Shown: positions 26,653-36,663, counted from the stretch's first letter. The stretch: DNA of 64,000 bases from Candidatus Thiodiazotropha sp. (GCA_023838465.1 JAIVEQ010000002.1:109397-173396), one strand, 5' to 3'. Translations and numbers: made by a program. Notes: a model not told the origin generated them from the letters alone.

Positions 26653-27390
26653 CTACGGGTGTCTGACACTTTGGCGCACATGCGCTTCCTCTCTGCAACC
26701 GTAAGCACACTGCAATGCCTTATCAGCCAACGGAAATTGGTCCAGCCGTAATTTCAAATAGGCATATAACTCACTCAACCACTGAGGCTCAATAACCAAG
26801 GGAGTCGCTTCCTGCGCTCGGAAATCGTAGGGTGCAATCAATACAGCTGACCGCTCCATACCCACATTGGCGACCAGATAGAAAAGCTCTTCGATGTAAC
26901 GATCACCCAACGCAAGGCACCCTGCCGACCAGGCACTGCCATGAATAAAGATATTGGAACCCGGTGACACCCTGCCCTCTTTATCCGCTTGCAGCCAATC
27001 GAATCCATTTGGATAGTTGAGTTTCATGGAGAGATGAAAATGGCTATTGGGATTGAGTTCCACAATGCTGTAGAAACCCTCTGGTACTTGCTTATCCCCC
27101 TCACGCAGTTTTGGTCCCGGCCCTCCACTGGCAGCGAAAATCGCATAGTCGTGGATAAACTGCCAGCTATTCTCCTGAAAGGCCCATAACTCCAGACGTC
27201 GACTCTCTTTCAATGCGATCAACTGCACCCGCTGTGGAGGATAGGTGACACCAGCACGGTCAAAACGAGCGAGCAAACGTTGTTTCACGTTGCTACCCAG
27301 TGCATCTAGAGCTGCCTCGATTTCAGGGTTAGGGGAGGCGAAAATATCCGCCATAAATGCCAAGCCTATAAGGAAAGCCAAGACCCTCAT
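26653..27390 (-). CDS. Periplasmic L,D-transpeptidase (YkuD fold, YafK-like)
   Basis: A 245-residue exported protein with a short signal peptide (MRVLAFLIGLAFMADIFA). The YkuD catalytic segment reads IFIHGSAWSAGCLALGD, with the histidine, serine-glycine and nucleophilic cysteine in the expected spacing (about residues 150-164). These enzymes make 3-3 crosslinks, attach lipoproteins to peptidoglycan or cut such links. YafK-like members belong to the last group, but the exact activity cannot be read here. The start overlaps the stop of the upstream glutamine amidotransferase gene by four bases, so the two are translationally coupled. Both follow the sortase gene on the same strand. Confidence 0.85.
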   Translation of the reverse strand: MRVLAFLIGLAFMADIFASPNPEIEAALDALGSNVKQRLLARFDRAGVTYPPQRVQLIALKESRRLELWAFQENSWQFIHDYAIFAASGGPGPKLREGDKQVPEGFYSIVELNPNSHFHLSMKLNYPNGFDWLQADKEGRVSPGSNIFIHGSAWSAGCLALGDRYIEELFYLVANVGMERSAVLIAPYDFRAQEATPLVIEPQWLSELYAYLKLRLDQFPLADKALQCAYGCREEAHVRQSVRHP

Positions 27391-28106
27391 GCTTTCCCCT
27401 GACGATCAAGTACACGCTGCAACCATCTGCCGTAGATCAGATCGGAAATTTTGTGCAACTGCTCCATATGCTGATCGAGGGACTTAAAAATCATCTGGGC
27501 AGATTGACTGCAAGCCGAGTCAAGCAGAAGATCGCTGCCATATCGTTCAATCCAGTTTTCCAGCATCTCCCGTGTCATCTCGAGATGAAACTGCATGCCG
27601 ATGTGGTCCCCCATCACAAATCCTTGTTGATCAAAGCATTCACTTCGTAACAGATGCTGACTCTGGGTCGGCAAAGTGTAGGTATCAGCATGCCAATGAA
27701 AGGCATTAAACTGATCCGGAATCCCATCCAGCCATCCCTGTGGGTCATTCATGGCCAACTTTTGGACAGGATGCCAGCCTATCTCCATACCTTCACCACG
27801 ACTGATCACCCCTCCCAGTGCCTTGCTCATCAGTTGAGCACCAAAGCAGACGCCCATCACCGGCACATCACGATCAAATGCCTTGCGGATCAACTGAAGC
27901 TCCCCCTCCAACCAGGGTAATGGGTCATTGACGCTAACCCCAGCACCCATAAAAACCATAGCTGATACATCATCCATCTGCTGTGGAACGGGATGCTCCT
28001 CATCAATACAGACCATCTCCCATGGAATGGCACGTTGCTGCAAATACTCTCCCAGATAGCCCGGATGTTGGCAAACAAGATGACGAAAGATGCGAATCGG
28101 CTTCAT
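27387..28106 (-). CDS. Class I glutamine amidotransferase-like protein
   Basis: A 239-residue stand-alone GATase1 domain related to the GMP synthase glutaminase domain. The nucleophile elbow is VMGVCFGAQLMSKALGG (cysteine about residue 101). The catalytic histidine and glutamate lie in GMQFHLEMT near residue 175. Such proteins release ammonia from glutamine for an unlinked partner, or hydrolyse gamma-glutamyl compounds. No partner synthase is adjacent. It lies 49 bases after the sortase gene and overlaps the L,D-transpeptidase start, so it may form the tail of the sortase transcription unit. Any role in wall modification is inference. Confidence 0.8.
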   Translation of the reverse strand: MKPIRIFRHLVCQHPGYLGEYLQQRAIPWEMVCIDEEHPVPQQMDDVSAMVFMGAGVSVNDPLPWLEGELQLIRKAFDRDVPVMGVCFGAQLMSKALGGVISRGEGMEIGWHPVQKLAMNDPQGWLDGIPDQFNAFHWHADTYTLPTQSQHLLRSECFDQQGFVMGDHIGMQFHLEMTREMLENWIERYGSDLLLDSACSQSAQMIFKSLDQHMEQLHKISDLIYGRWLQRVLDRQGKA

Positions 28107-28155
28107 TGATATCTGTGAGTAGACTGTTTCTTCTCTCAGATTCTAACCCGAATGC

Positions 28156-28833
28156 TTACCAAACTGGCAAGTCAGTGTCGTCGCCGATGCTATCTTCAGC
28201 TTCTGCACGCACCACGTAGCGCAAATTGCCTCCAGGCAAGAGGGCATCAAAAGGGTAACAAGTAACCAATATCAATGCCTGCGCACCCTCTTTTGACATC
28301 AACCAACTCTGTTGCTGATCTAGAATGGCCTTCTCAGTGACCCGATAGGCAACTTGACCGTCCCCAGGTGTACGGACCACAACCCGGTCTCCCTGTTGTA
28401 GTTCTTTGAGAAAACGGAAATGTGTATCCCTATGACCTGCGATCAGGCTAGGTCCTATCTTACCTGGCCGAATCGTTTGCTCAGCCCAACCAGGGCCGAA
28501 TGCAAGAACTCGACCACTGACACCCGACAGCACAAAGCGCTCAACATCCAGCCTTGGGACTTGTAAAACGGCAACTGGCCAAGTATCAGCCCAAGGCCAG
28601 GGACGGACGGAATCAGTACCAGAATGCGTCTCATTCCATGCTGCTGCGATCAACCCTTCAGCCAGCCAGGCCTTCGCCTCTATCCAAACCCCCTCCCCAA
28701 GAAACCAGCAGGCAATCAGAAACAGCATTTGTGGCGCCTTGCTCCTAAGGATCTGTACAACCCGGTTCGGACCAAAATACCGGAAGTTGCCTCGTTGCTT
28801 GGAAGGCGTTCCATTGATGTAAGCACTCGTCAT
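28156..28833 (-). CDS. Class GN (proteobacterial) sortase
   Basis: A 225-residue transpeptidase anchored by one N-terminal membrane segment (MLFLIACWFLGEGVW). The sortase barrel carries the catalytic histidine in AGHRDTHF (about residue 133), the cysteine in LILVTCYPFD (about 191), and the arginine in LRYVVRAEA. Sortases are unusual in Gram-negative bacteria. This type belongs to the marine proteobacterial dedicated-sortase families and normally acts on one co-encoded substrate. That substrate gene ends 31 bases upstream and has an LPxTA tail. The sortase would cleave the threonine-alanine bond and pass the target to an unknown nucleophile at the envelope. Confidence 0.92.
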   Translation of the reverse strand: MTSAYINGTPSKQRGNFRYFGPNRVVQILRSKAPQMLFLIACWFLGEGVWIEAKAWLAEGLIAAAWNETHSGTDSVRPWPWADTWPVAVLQVPRLDVERFVLSGVSGRVLAFGPGWAEQTIRPGKIGPSLIAGHRDTHFRFLKELQQGDRVVVRTPGDGQVAYRVTEKAILDQQQSWLMSKEGAQALILVTCYPFDALLPGGNLRYVVRAEAEDSIGDDTDLPVW

Positions 28834-28864
28834 TTAAACAGCCTCTATAGGTCATGACTTTCAC

Positions 28865-31021
28865 TTAAAAACGGCCATTGCTTCGCCTCGTCAGAGTACC
28901 ACGGTGTAGCAGCAGCGATACCAGCATCAGCAGAGCGCCTAATAGCAATACAAACGGACCTCGCGTTGCAGTCTGTGGTAATTTGCCGAACACAGATTGA
29001 GCCTGCCATCCATGCGGTAAATTCACCGGCATCATGCCACCTCGCAGCGGCTCATCCAGAGGCCTAACTGGCTCCTTTTCCACTGCAATCAGGCTTGTAT
29101 AGCGAGAAACCAGTTGATGTTTCAGTGCCAAATCAAGTACCACTTTTCGCCTCGTCTCACCACCCTCTTCATCTACCGGTGCTGTCATCAATGCTGCAAT
29201 ACGTTGTCGAGCCCAGAGGGCATGGACGCCCTTCGACTCTCCTTTGGAGGAGATCACCACCTGTTGATGCCAAGGATCACCCTCTCTCTCCCCTTCGATA
29301 ACAAGTGTGCCATCAAGATTTGACCCTCTCATACTGATCATCAAAGGCTCGCCCAGGTAGAGATCGGGTAGGCGTTTTGGTTCGATATCAATATCCCCTG
29401 CACCCTGCCAATCGAGACTGATATCACTCATGGCAGGATGTTCAAGTTTTTCGAACAGGGCTTGCATACGGCTCGCCACTTCGCCCAAATCACCAATATA
29501 AGTAAAGCTGCCTCGTCCAAAACTCGCGGCACGCTGCATAAAATAACTGTTTGGAGCCGAACCGATACCGACAGTAAAAAGCCGGCTATCACCCAATTGT
29601 TGGTGTATCAGAGTAAACAGTGCTTCTTCATTTCCGACACTACCATCTGTCAGAAACACAATCTGGCGCAGACGACTTGCCTCACCAGGATAAGCAAATG
29701 CCCTCTCCAGGGCGGGCAACATTTCAGTACCCCCCTTGGCCTGTAATCGATCAATGAAATGCATCGCACGATTTAAATTGGCACTGTCTGCCAATCTGGG
29801 AGCAGAGAATAGCGCCCGATAATGATTATTAAAGCCAATCAGATTAAAGCGATCGGTCGGTTTTAAGCGTTTTACCGACAATTTCAAGGCTGCCTTTGCC
29901 TGGTCCATTGATGGGCCATGCATGGAGCCAGAGTGATCGATCACGAAGATCACATCACGTGGCAGGTCCACATCGAGCTGATCCTGATCCGGGGGCAGCA
30001 GCATCAACAGCGCATAATCCTCGTCTTGCCATTGATCGGTAAATAGCGCAGCTCTCGGCTCAGCACCTGGTTGTGGACGCCAGCTCAACAGAAAATCCCT
30101 GTCCGATGAAACTTCTCCCTCAGCCAATCGCAGATGAACGATACCTTCCTCATCCTCGCGCTCAAGCATTTGATGGTAGTGGCTGACAATCTCCCGTAGA
30201 GGGACACCTGCATCGAGTTTGACACGTAACGATAGCGGATTGATCTCACCATCACGGGGATCGACAACTGGTGGAGTAATCTGACTGGCATCCGGTACCT
30301 GGTCAGTATCAGTCGACCATCCTGCACGGGTGAAACCTGACGTCACCTTGGCAGGTAGTGGTGTCCCCGGGATGTAGCGTGGTCCGATCACCAGAGGTAG
30401 ACGAAGCTCAAAGCGTCTATCCACATAGCGGATGCGTTGCTGATATTCGATAGCCACCCGAATGCTCTCTCCTGGTGCTATATTGGTGAGTGCAACGGTA
30501 AAGATGTTAGGCCGCTGCTGGCTCAGTAGACTGGCCCGCTTACCGGTTTCTCTCGCCTTTTGATAGACCTGCTGTGCCTTTACCTTCTCCTCAATATGTC
30601 CCTCGATAATACGATCACCAATCTGCATATTTAACCGTTCCACAGCACTCTTTTCAGGTAATGGAAATTGGTAAGTTCCCTCCATCCACACCCGGCCCGG
30701 ATTAGTAAAGAGGTGTTCAACACGCACCAAAGCGAGCATACCTGTGACATCTATCTGGACATCGGTCTTGAGCAGAGGGGCCTGTTGCAACAGTTGGCCG
30801 TCCAATGATCGAAGTTGCAGCTGAACCCCACTCTGTTCACGGGATTCGGCCTGTGCGCTACCCCACCCAAAGACCAGCAGGATGAACAGCAGGCTACCCG
30901 AGATGCCGGTCAGAATGGCAGCAAACAGGGTCAACAGCATGTCTCTTACAAAAACCCCGTCCTTGAAATTAACAACCGATCCCGGCTCATTGATCAGGTT
31001 AGTCTCTACGCTTTGTTGCAC
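28865..31021 (-). CDS. Marine proteobacterial sortase target protein (VIT + VWA)
   Basis: A 718-residue surface or periplasmic protein, the likely sole substrate of the adjacent sortase. After an N-terminal hydrophobic region (LTLFAAILTGISGSLLFILL) come a VIT domain (about 60-190, with VRVEHLFTNPGRVWMEGTYQ), a von Willebrand A domain beginning DVIFVIDHSGSMHGP with an intact DxSxS metal site, and a C-terminal sorting tail. The tail has LPQTA near residue 680, a 20-residue hydrophobic stretch and the basic end RRSNGRF. This matches the known family (TIGR03788, as I recall) in length and order. The order upstream to downstream is OmpA-like gene, target, sortase. Confidence 0.92.
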   Translation of the reverse strand: MQQSVETNLINEPGSVVNFKDGVFVRDMLLTLFAAILTGISGSLLFILLVFGWGSAQAESREQSGVQLQLRSLDGQLLQQAPLLKTDVQIDVTGMLALVRVEHLFTNPGRVWMEGTYQFPLPEKSAVERLNMQIGDRIIEGHIEEKVKAQQVYQKARETGKRASLLSQQRPNIFTVALTNIAPGESIRVAIEYQQRIRYVDRRFELRLPLVIGPRYIPGTPLPAKVTSGFTRAGWSTDTDQVPDASQITPPVVDPRDGEINPLSLRVKLDAGVPLREIVSHYHQMLEREDEEGIVHLRLAEGEVSSDRDFLLSWRPQPGAEPRAALFTDQWQDEDYALLMLLPPDQDQLDVDLPRDVIFVIDHSGSMHGPSMDQAKAALKLSVKRLKPTDRFNLIGFNNHYRALFSAPRLADSANLNRAMHFIDRLQAKGGTEMLPALERAFAYPGEASRLRQIVFLTDGSVGNEEALFTLIHQQLGDSRLFTVGIGSAPNSYFMQRAASFGRGSFTYIGDLGEVASRMQALFEKLEHPAMSDISLDWQGAGDIDIEPKRLPDLYLGEPLMISMRGSNLDGTLVIEGEREGDPWHQQVVISSKGESKGVHALWARQRIAALMTAPVDEEGGETRRKVVLDLALKHQLVSRYTSLIAVEKEPVRPLDEPLRGGMMPVNLPHGWQAQSVFGKLPQTATRGPFVLLLGALLMLVSLLLHRGTLTRRSNGRF

Positions 31022-31156
31022 TGTACACCCCCTTACTCGCTAGCTGTTTACGCGCTGGCGACGTCAATCCAGAAGGAACCCATCGATAGCTATTGCGTGG
31101 AAGCTTTTCAGGAGAGCTGTAAAAAAATTCCTCACTCAGTGGTTGTCGGTAAAACT

Positions 31157-31849
31157 TCATGAACCTTCCCCTTTTAACAGGGTAAGCTGAACCATGCGGT
31201 CGAACGCCAATCCCTCAAGATCATGCACGGGATATCGGGCTTCCGCTTTACCGATAAAGCGGGTTACTATCCGCTCACTAGACAAGCCAGCAGCCATCAA
31301 CAAATCGGCAACTGCTTCTGCACGCTGCTTGCTCAGTATTTGGTTGTGAAGTTCACTACCCCGTATGTCTGCGCCTGCTTCGATCCGCAACTCCAGCTCA
31401 GGAAAGGCCTGCAGAATGCTCACCAGCGCGTTCAACTGCGAAACAACGATTGGCTCGATCTCAGCACTATTACTGCGAAATCCAAGACAAAATGAGTAGC
31501 CCTGTTGTAAAGCATCTATCTTGGCTTGCTGGAATACCCGTTGCTGTCTAAATACAGACTGGTGCTCAGCAGCGACTTGCTGTTCTCTGGCTCGATCTGT
31601 CTGAATAACATCCAGATCCGTGTTCAGCTCCTTGAGCTGATATTTTCTTGCTTCAAGTTCACCCACCATCGCACCACTGGTAAATCCCAACACCGCGCCG
31701 GGCGGCCCCCCGACTAACCCACCGACCAGAAGACCAACCATCGATCCCTGGAATATGGTCTTTTCCACCTCATCCACTGCTTCTCCAGCTGATAGGGGCT
31801 GTTGCTGCAAGATACAAATAACAGTCAGTACAATTGAGTATTTTTTCAT
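31157..31849 (-). CDS. pdsO: Sortase-associated OmpA-like protein (PdsO type)
   Basis: A 230-residue exported protein: signal peptide (MKKYSIVLTVICILQQQPLSAG), a glycine-rich hydrophobic segment (SMVGLLVGGLVGGPPGAVLG), a helical linker, and a C-terminal OmpA-type peptidoglycan-binding domain (about 125-225). The domain has ELRIEAGADIRGSELHNQILSK and RAEAVADLLMAAGL. The combination next to a GN sortase and target fits the family named PdsO. It probably holds the sortase complex to the wall. It begins the minus-strand unit, with a 135-base gap to the target gene, and diverges from the PstS-like gene. Confidence 0.85.
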   Translation of the reverse strand: MKKYSIVLTVICILQQQPLSAGEAVDEVEKTIFQGSMVGLLVGGLVGGPPGAVLGFTSGAMVGELEARKYQLKELNTDLDVIQTDRAREQQVAAEHQSVFRQQRVFQQAKIDALQQGYSFCLGFRSNSAEIEPIVVSQLNALVSILQAFPELELRIEAGADIRGSELHNQILSKQRAEAVADLLMAAGLSSERIVTRFIGKAEARYPVHDLEGLAFDRMVQLTLLKGEGS

Positions 31850-32141
31850 TTTTTACCTCTCCTGGAGATTGATCCAGCGTGCCTTCCTTGGCAGGAAGCG
31901 GCTTATCCTGTCCTGCGCCGGGTTGGGGTGTTACCGACAACAATTACAGCCCATACTTTTGGCTTTATTGGTGCGTAATGGGGGCACAGTAGTGACGAAA
32001 TGCGGCAACAATCTGACAAGCCTGCCGAAATAACAAAAACCTCCACATGAATTTACAAATTAATGACTTGGTTATGAGCTAAAGTTAATATCAGTGGGTG
32101 CCGCCAAATAGCAGGGAACACAAGGAATCTCCCTCACAAGA

Positions 32142-32561
32142 ATGAAAATTGCTTACCACGCATTTGCTATCGGATTGCTGCTATGTTTCTGCGGAACGGC
32201 ACAATCTATCGATCTGGTCATCAATCTTGATGTCTCCCAAGAGACAGTCTCGCGCAATGCTTTGCGCTCCATTTTCAGCATGCGTATGACCCGCTGGCCT
32301 GACGGTAAGCCAATCCATGTATTTGTTATGGGTGATAAAACCAACCTGCACTCGGATTTCAGTAAACAGCTGCTCGGCGTTTTTCCGCACCAATTGCGCC
32401 GAGCCTGGAATCGCCAGATCTACTCCGGTATGGGCCAAGCGCCCACTAAGGTGGAATCTGAGGAAGAGATGCGCAATCAGGTAGCGAAAACTCCCGGGGC
32501 TATCGGTTATCTTTCTGAAGGAAATATCAATGAGCGTATTCGGACCATTTCAGTCGAATAG
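32142..32561 (+). CDS. PstS-like small periplasmic substrate-binding protein
   Basis: A 139-residue exported protein with signal peptide (AIGLLLCFCGTAQS). It resembles the short single-lobe PstS-like family, with NLDVSQETVSRNALRSIFSM and TKVESEEEMRNQVAKTPGAIGYL. The final segment is the phosphate-family signature for the end of the binding lobe. Such mini-PstS proteins are common next to porins and c-di-GMP enzymes. The ligand is not known, although phosphate or another oxyanion is a reasonable guess. The porin-like gene starts 32 bases before this gene ends, so the two are tightly coupled. The upstream 292 bases to pdsO hold the divergent promoters and no gene. Confidence 0.8.
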   Translation: MKIAYHAFAIGLLLCFCGTAQSIDLVINLDVSQETVSRNALRSIFSMRMTRWPDGKPIHVFVMGDKTNLHSDFSKQLLGVFPHQLRRAWNRQIYSGMGQAPTKVESEEEMRNQVAKTPGAIGYLSEGNINERIRTISVE

Positions 32562-33738
32562 TAGTAGGGCAATTTGCCTGCTCGCACTATTCTGTCTGCC
32601 TGGCAAGGGATTGCTGGCCGCAGAACTTTCAGAATTTAATGGTGTTTTTCAAATCCATGGCTTTTTAACCCAAGGCTATGTCAAAACGACTGAAAACAGC
32701 TTTTTCGGTGAGAGTAAAGATGGCAGTTTTGATTTCAATGAAATAGGTATCAACGCCTCTTATCGTCTTTCGCCGGCAATGATGGCATCTGCTCAACTAC
32801 TCTCCCGCACAGCGGGTGAGATGTATGACGGCTCCTTGGATCTCGATTTCGCTCAATTCGATTACGCTTATCAGTTGAATGAAACGAGCCGTATCGGTTT
32901 TATTATCGGTCGCAGTAAAAATCCTCTCGGACTCTATAATGACACCCGGGATGTAGCCGCTACCCGGCCAGGTATCTTCATGCCTCAGGCAATCTATTGG
33001 GATCGTGTGCGAAATATGGTCCTCTCTAATGATGGGGGACAAATTTACACTGAGGGCCAATTCGCCAACCACTTTTTCAATCTGCAACTGTTTGCCGGTA
33101 AAACACCGATCGACGAAAACGTTGAAAAGAGCTACCTTGACCCTAGCTTAAATCCGAAAATGGAGCAAGATGGTGTCACAACCGGTGGCCGGTTACTCTA
33201 TGAATGGGATGGAGGTAGAATCAGATTGGCATTGAGCAACGCTTCCCTGACACTGGATAGCCAGACAAGTCTTATCCCCCCGGGCAGTATCGATATTGAT
33301 TACTGGGTACTTTCAGCCCAATACAATGATGGCCCCTGGAGCCTCACCATGGAGTACATGGAGGAACCGATAGACTATAGGCGTTTTGGTGGTTTCATGG
33401 ATGTGGCTGACACAACCGTTGACGGCTACTACCTACAAGGCAGTTATCGCCTGCAAGCAGATTGGGAAATGTTTGCCCGTTTTGAGGAGAGTCATTACGA
33501 CAAGCACGATAAGAACGGTAAAAAAAGCAGCGCTAGAATCGGTCTCCCTCCCCACACATTCTTTAGTAAACTATGGACTCTGGGGCTGCTCTGGGAGCCC
33601 ACTGAGCAGTTAATGTTTCGCGCTGAATTCAGTCAAGTGGAAGGTACTATTTTTCTCTCCAATCTGGAAAACCCTTTACCCAACATAAAAGAGCGCGATT
33701 GGAACCTGTTTTCGCTACTTGTCTCATATAGCTTCTGA
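32530..33738 (+). CDS. Outer-membrane porin-like beta-barrel protein
   Basis: A 402-residue outer-membrane protein with a signal sequence (ICLLALFCLPGKGLLAAE). The mature part alternates polar and aromatic residues in repeated beta strands and ends with the barrel signature phenylalanine (LLVSYSF). I do not assign a specific porin family. Acidic strand and loop residues (GFMDVADTTVDGYYLQG) do not fix the substrate. It overlaps the PstS-like gene by 32 bases and lies nine bases before the GGDEF/EAL gene, so all three make one operon. A plausible role is uptake or sensing of the ligand seen by the PstS-like protein. Confidence 0.8.
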   Translation: MSVFGPFQSNSSRAICLLALFCLPGKGLLAAELSEFNGVFQIHGFLTQGYVKTTENSFFGESKDGSFDFNEIGINASYRLSPAMMASAQLLSRTAGEMYDGSLDLDFAQFDYAYQLNETSRIGFIIGRSKNPLGLYNDTRDVAATRPGIFMPQAIYWDRVRNMVLSNDGGQIYTEGQFANHFFNLQLFAGKTPIDENVEKSYLDPSLNPKMEQDGVTTGGRLLYEWDGGRIRLALSNASLTLDSQTSLIPPGSIDIDYWVLSAQYNDGPWSLTMEYMEEPIDYRRFGGFMDVADTTVDGYYLQGSYRLQADWEMFARFEESHYDKHDKNGKKSSARIGLPPHTFFSKLWTLGLLWEPTEQLMFRAEFSQVEGTIFLSNLENPLPNIKERDWNLFSLLVSYSF

Positions 33739-33747
33739 GCGACTGAC

Positions 33748-36663
33748 ATGGATTCATCGGATAAGAAAAACAGCACAGAATCGTCACATTCGCAGAAAGG
33801 ACCATTTTTCCTCAGTCTGAAATGGAAAGTCGTTCTGTTGTTCAGCTTGGTATTGTTCATCATAAACGCCGGCTTGGCGGGCATGGGGTATCTACAACAA
33901 AGAAGCTTGTTTGACACCTATCAGGGACAAATACGCGAGCAACAAAACAGACAGGTTACATCCCTTCTTGACACTAGCTTTTACCGCTTGGAACAGATAG
34001 CTCTGATGATTCCAGCATTGTCTGAGGCAGCCATCACTCAACAAAATCTTACCCTAAGCAAGAAGCTGGAAAGATTTTTTCAACATAGCGAAACAACACT
34101 GGACATTGATTGGGGGCTTGAACAGGCCGCTTATTTCAGCAATGACAACAAGCTTCAGTTTAATTGGCAAACCGGAGAGCTTGATGGCATTTTCGATGAG
34201 CTGGTCAAGTCGGTTAATCGCCTCGAGATACCGATGACTACTTTACACTGTGATATTCGTTGTACTCAATATGTTGCCGTACCCTTACTCGAAAGAGGAA
34301 AAGATGCCGGAGTGATACTGGTAGGTCGATCATTGGCTGATGTGATCATAGAATTCAATGAATTAGCAAAGACAGATGTCGCCATAATCAGCCGTCCGAA
34401 ATCACAGGAAAATCTGTTGGGTAGAACCCGTTATCTCGCAGCGTGGCAACGGTATATTACTGCATCGAGTAATTTAGACAGAGTGATTCCTCTATTACAT
34501 TCAACTGCTGAGAACATCACTCTCAAGACACTTGCAGAAAGTGAATACACAACCTTCAGTAACGGTGAGCACTATTCTCTAAGCCTTATACCGGCAAGTA
34601 GTGATACATCAGTCATATCAGCGGATTTTATTATTGCCAGTAATATTACAACTGTGGTCAATCAAATTCAGCAGGCAACCACACAATCTGTCGTAATAGG
34701 CATTATTGGATTTATTGTATCTGAATTACTCTTAGCGCTGTTCCTTTGGCAGCCGATGAAACGACTGCTGATGATATCCGACAGCTTACCATTGCTGGCG
34801 AAAAATGCCTTTTACGAAGTAAGAAGTAAACTCTCCGTCAAACACCGTGACTGGTATCAGGATGAGATTGATATTGCCAGCGATTCTGCCATTCAACTAA
34901 CACATACGCTGGAGGATCTTCATGATGAGATTAAAAAAAATACCAACAGTCTCATCAAACGTAGCGATGAATTAGCCGTAGAACGGGACTTCCTCAACAC
35001 GATCATGAACAGTGCTCAGGTCATAATACTGACACAGGACTGCAATGGTGCCATCCTCACAATTAATACAGAGGGTGGTCAGTTCATCGGCGCTAGAGAT
35101 TATCAGCGTGGCACCCGCCACTTCTGCGATCTATTCATGAATGTAGATCAACTCAAAGAGATGAAGCATGTCATGTCACGCTTACAGGATGGCATGATTA
35201 GTTCCTATCAACACGATGCCAGTACCTTTTCATCCGATGGCCAGAAAAAAACCGTCTCCTGGGTACACTCACCACTAGCCGGCAAGCAGACTCCAGATAT
35301 CCTGATCGTACTCTCGGTCGGACTCGATATCACTGATCGTGAAGCAGCGGAGCAACGCCTTACATGGTTAGCTAATCACGACCCGTTAACAGAACTGAAC
35401 AACCGCCGTAATTTTCAGTTAGAATTCGAAAAGATCATTACGCTTGCTGAACGCTATCACCATGCCAGCGCTCTACTATTCTTTGATCTCGACCAATTTA
35501 AGTTCATTAACGATTCAAGCGGCCATCAAGCAGGTGATGCTTTGTTACAGGTCGTTGCCCGAAAAATACGCGAAATCACCCGTTCCACCGATCTGATTGC
35601 GCGCTTGGGTGGAGATGAATTTGCTATCGTGATACCGGAAACTGATATACAAAGTGCCACACTTTTTGCTGACAAGTTACGCAATGAACTAAAGAAGATT
35701 ACCATTCCATTAAAAGGTCACAGCCATCGTATCTCAGCAAGCATCGGTATTGTTGCTTATCCGAAGCATGGCTCTTCAGCCGAGGAGCTGCTTTCAAATG
35801 CCGATCTTGCCATGTATCAGGCGAAAGAATCTGGCAGAGACCAGTGGCATCTCTTCTCCAGCAAGGAGCAAGCTCGTGAACAGATGACTGCCCGGGTTAC
35901 CTGGAAAGACAAGATCGAGCAGGCCTTGACAGATGACCGTTTCATCCTCTTCTTTCAACCTATTATGGAGATCAGCAACGGTACCATCTCGCACTATGAA
36001 GTACTTATCAGAATGATTGAAAAGGACGGTACTATAGCTATGCCAGGAGAGTTCATACCTGTAGCTGAACGGACAGGTTTGATTCATCAGATCAACCGAT
36101 ATGTACTGCGTGCCTCGATTGAAAAATTGTCAAGCCTGAAGGCGCATAATCAGGATATCACACTCTCTATCAATCTCTCTGGCCGTGTTATTGATGACCC
36201 GGAACTACTGCCGCAATTGACCCAATTGCTCAACACCAGTGGCATTAACCCGGAGCGTCTGGTGTTTGAGCTGACAGAAACTGCAGCACTGGCTGACGTG
36301 AATGCAGCGATTGACTTGATGAGCGAACTCCAGGCGCTCGGATGCAGGTTTGCATTGGACGATTTTGGTGTTGGTTTCTCATCCTTTTACTACTTGCGCG
36401 AACTACCTCTGGATATCGTCAAGATCGATGGTTCATTCATCAGGCAACTACCCACGAACAAGATGGACCAGGTCTTTGTCAAAGCATTAACCGAGATGGC
36501 AACTGCGCTAGGAAAGGAGACAGTCGCAGAATTCGTTGAAGATGAAAACACCCTCAAACTATTAGCGGAAATCGGTGTAATCTACGCACAAGGTTATTAT
36601 ATTGGGAGACCTTCTCCAGATATTCCTATAGCCACGAAATCACTTTCTACGATAAATTATTAA
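33748..36663 (+). CDS. Membrane sensor with PAS, GGDEF and EAL domains
   Basis: A 971-residue inner-membrane signalling protein. Two membrane segments at about 25-47 and 310-335 enclose a periplasmic sensory domain. After a linker come a PAS-like domain (about 425-535), a GGDEF domain (about 545-705) and an EAL domain (about 720-965). The cyclase motif is an intact GGDEF with an RSTD inhibitory site five residues upstream. The EAL centre reads EVL, with FELTETAAL, LDDFGVGFSSF and KIDGSFI intact. It could both make and break c-di-GMP. Its periplasmic domain probably listens to the PstS-like protein encoded two genes upstream. It lies immediately before the PdsR/PdsS pair. Confidence 0.92.
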   Translation: MDSSDKKNSTESSHSQKGPFFLSLKWKVVLLFSLVLFIINAGLAGMGYLQQRSLFDTYQGQIREQQNRQVTSLLDTSFYRLEQIALMIPALSEAAITQQNLTLSKKLERFFQHSETTLDIDWGLEQAAYFSNDNKLQFNWQTGELDGIFDELVKSVNRLEIPMTTLHCDIRCTQYVAVPLLERGKDAGVILVGRSLADVIIEFNELAKTDVAIISRPKSQENLLGRTRYLAAWQRYITASSNLDRVIPLLHSTAENITLKTLAESEYTTFSNGEHYSLSLIPASSDTSVISADFIIASNITTVVNQIQQATTQSVVIGIIGFIVSELLLALFLWQPMKRLLMISDSLPLLAKNAFYEVRSKLSVKHRDWYQDEIDIASDSAIQLTHTLEDLHDEIKKNTNSLIKRSDELAVERDFLNTIMNSAQVIILTQDCNGAILTINTEGGQFIGARDYQRGTRHFCDLFMNVDQLKEMKHVMSRLQDGMISSYQHDASTFSSDGQKKTVSWVHSPLAGKQTPDILIVLSVGLDITDREAAEQRLTWLANHDPLTELNNRRNFQLEFEKIITLAERYHHASALLFFDLDQFKFINDSSGHQAGDALLQVVARKIREITRSTDLIARLGGDEFAIVIPETDIQSATLFADKLRNELKKITIPLKGHSHRISASIGIVAYPKHGSSAEELLSNADLAMYQAKESGRDQWHLFSSKEQAREQMTARVTWKDKIEQALTDDRFILFFQPIMEISNGTISHYEVLIRMIEKDGTIAMPGEFIPVAERTGLIHQINRYVLRASIEKLSSLKAHNQDITLSINLSGRVIDDPELLPQLTQLLNTSGINPERLVFELTETAALADVNAAIDLMSELQALGCRFALDDFGVGFSSFYYLRELPLDIVKIDGSFIRQLPTNKMDQVFVKALTEMATALGKETVAEFVEDENTLKLLAEIGVIYAQGYYIGRPSPDIPIATKSLSTINY

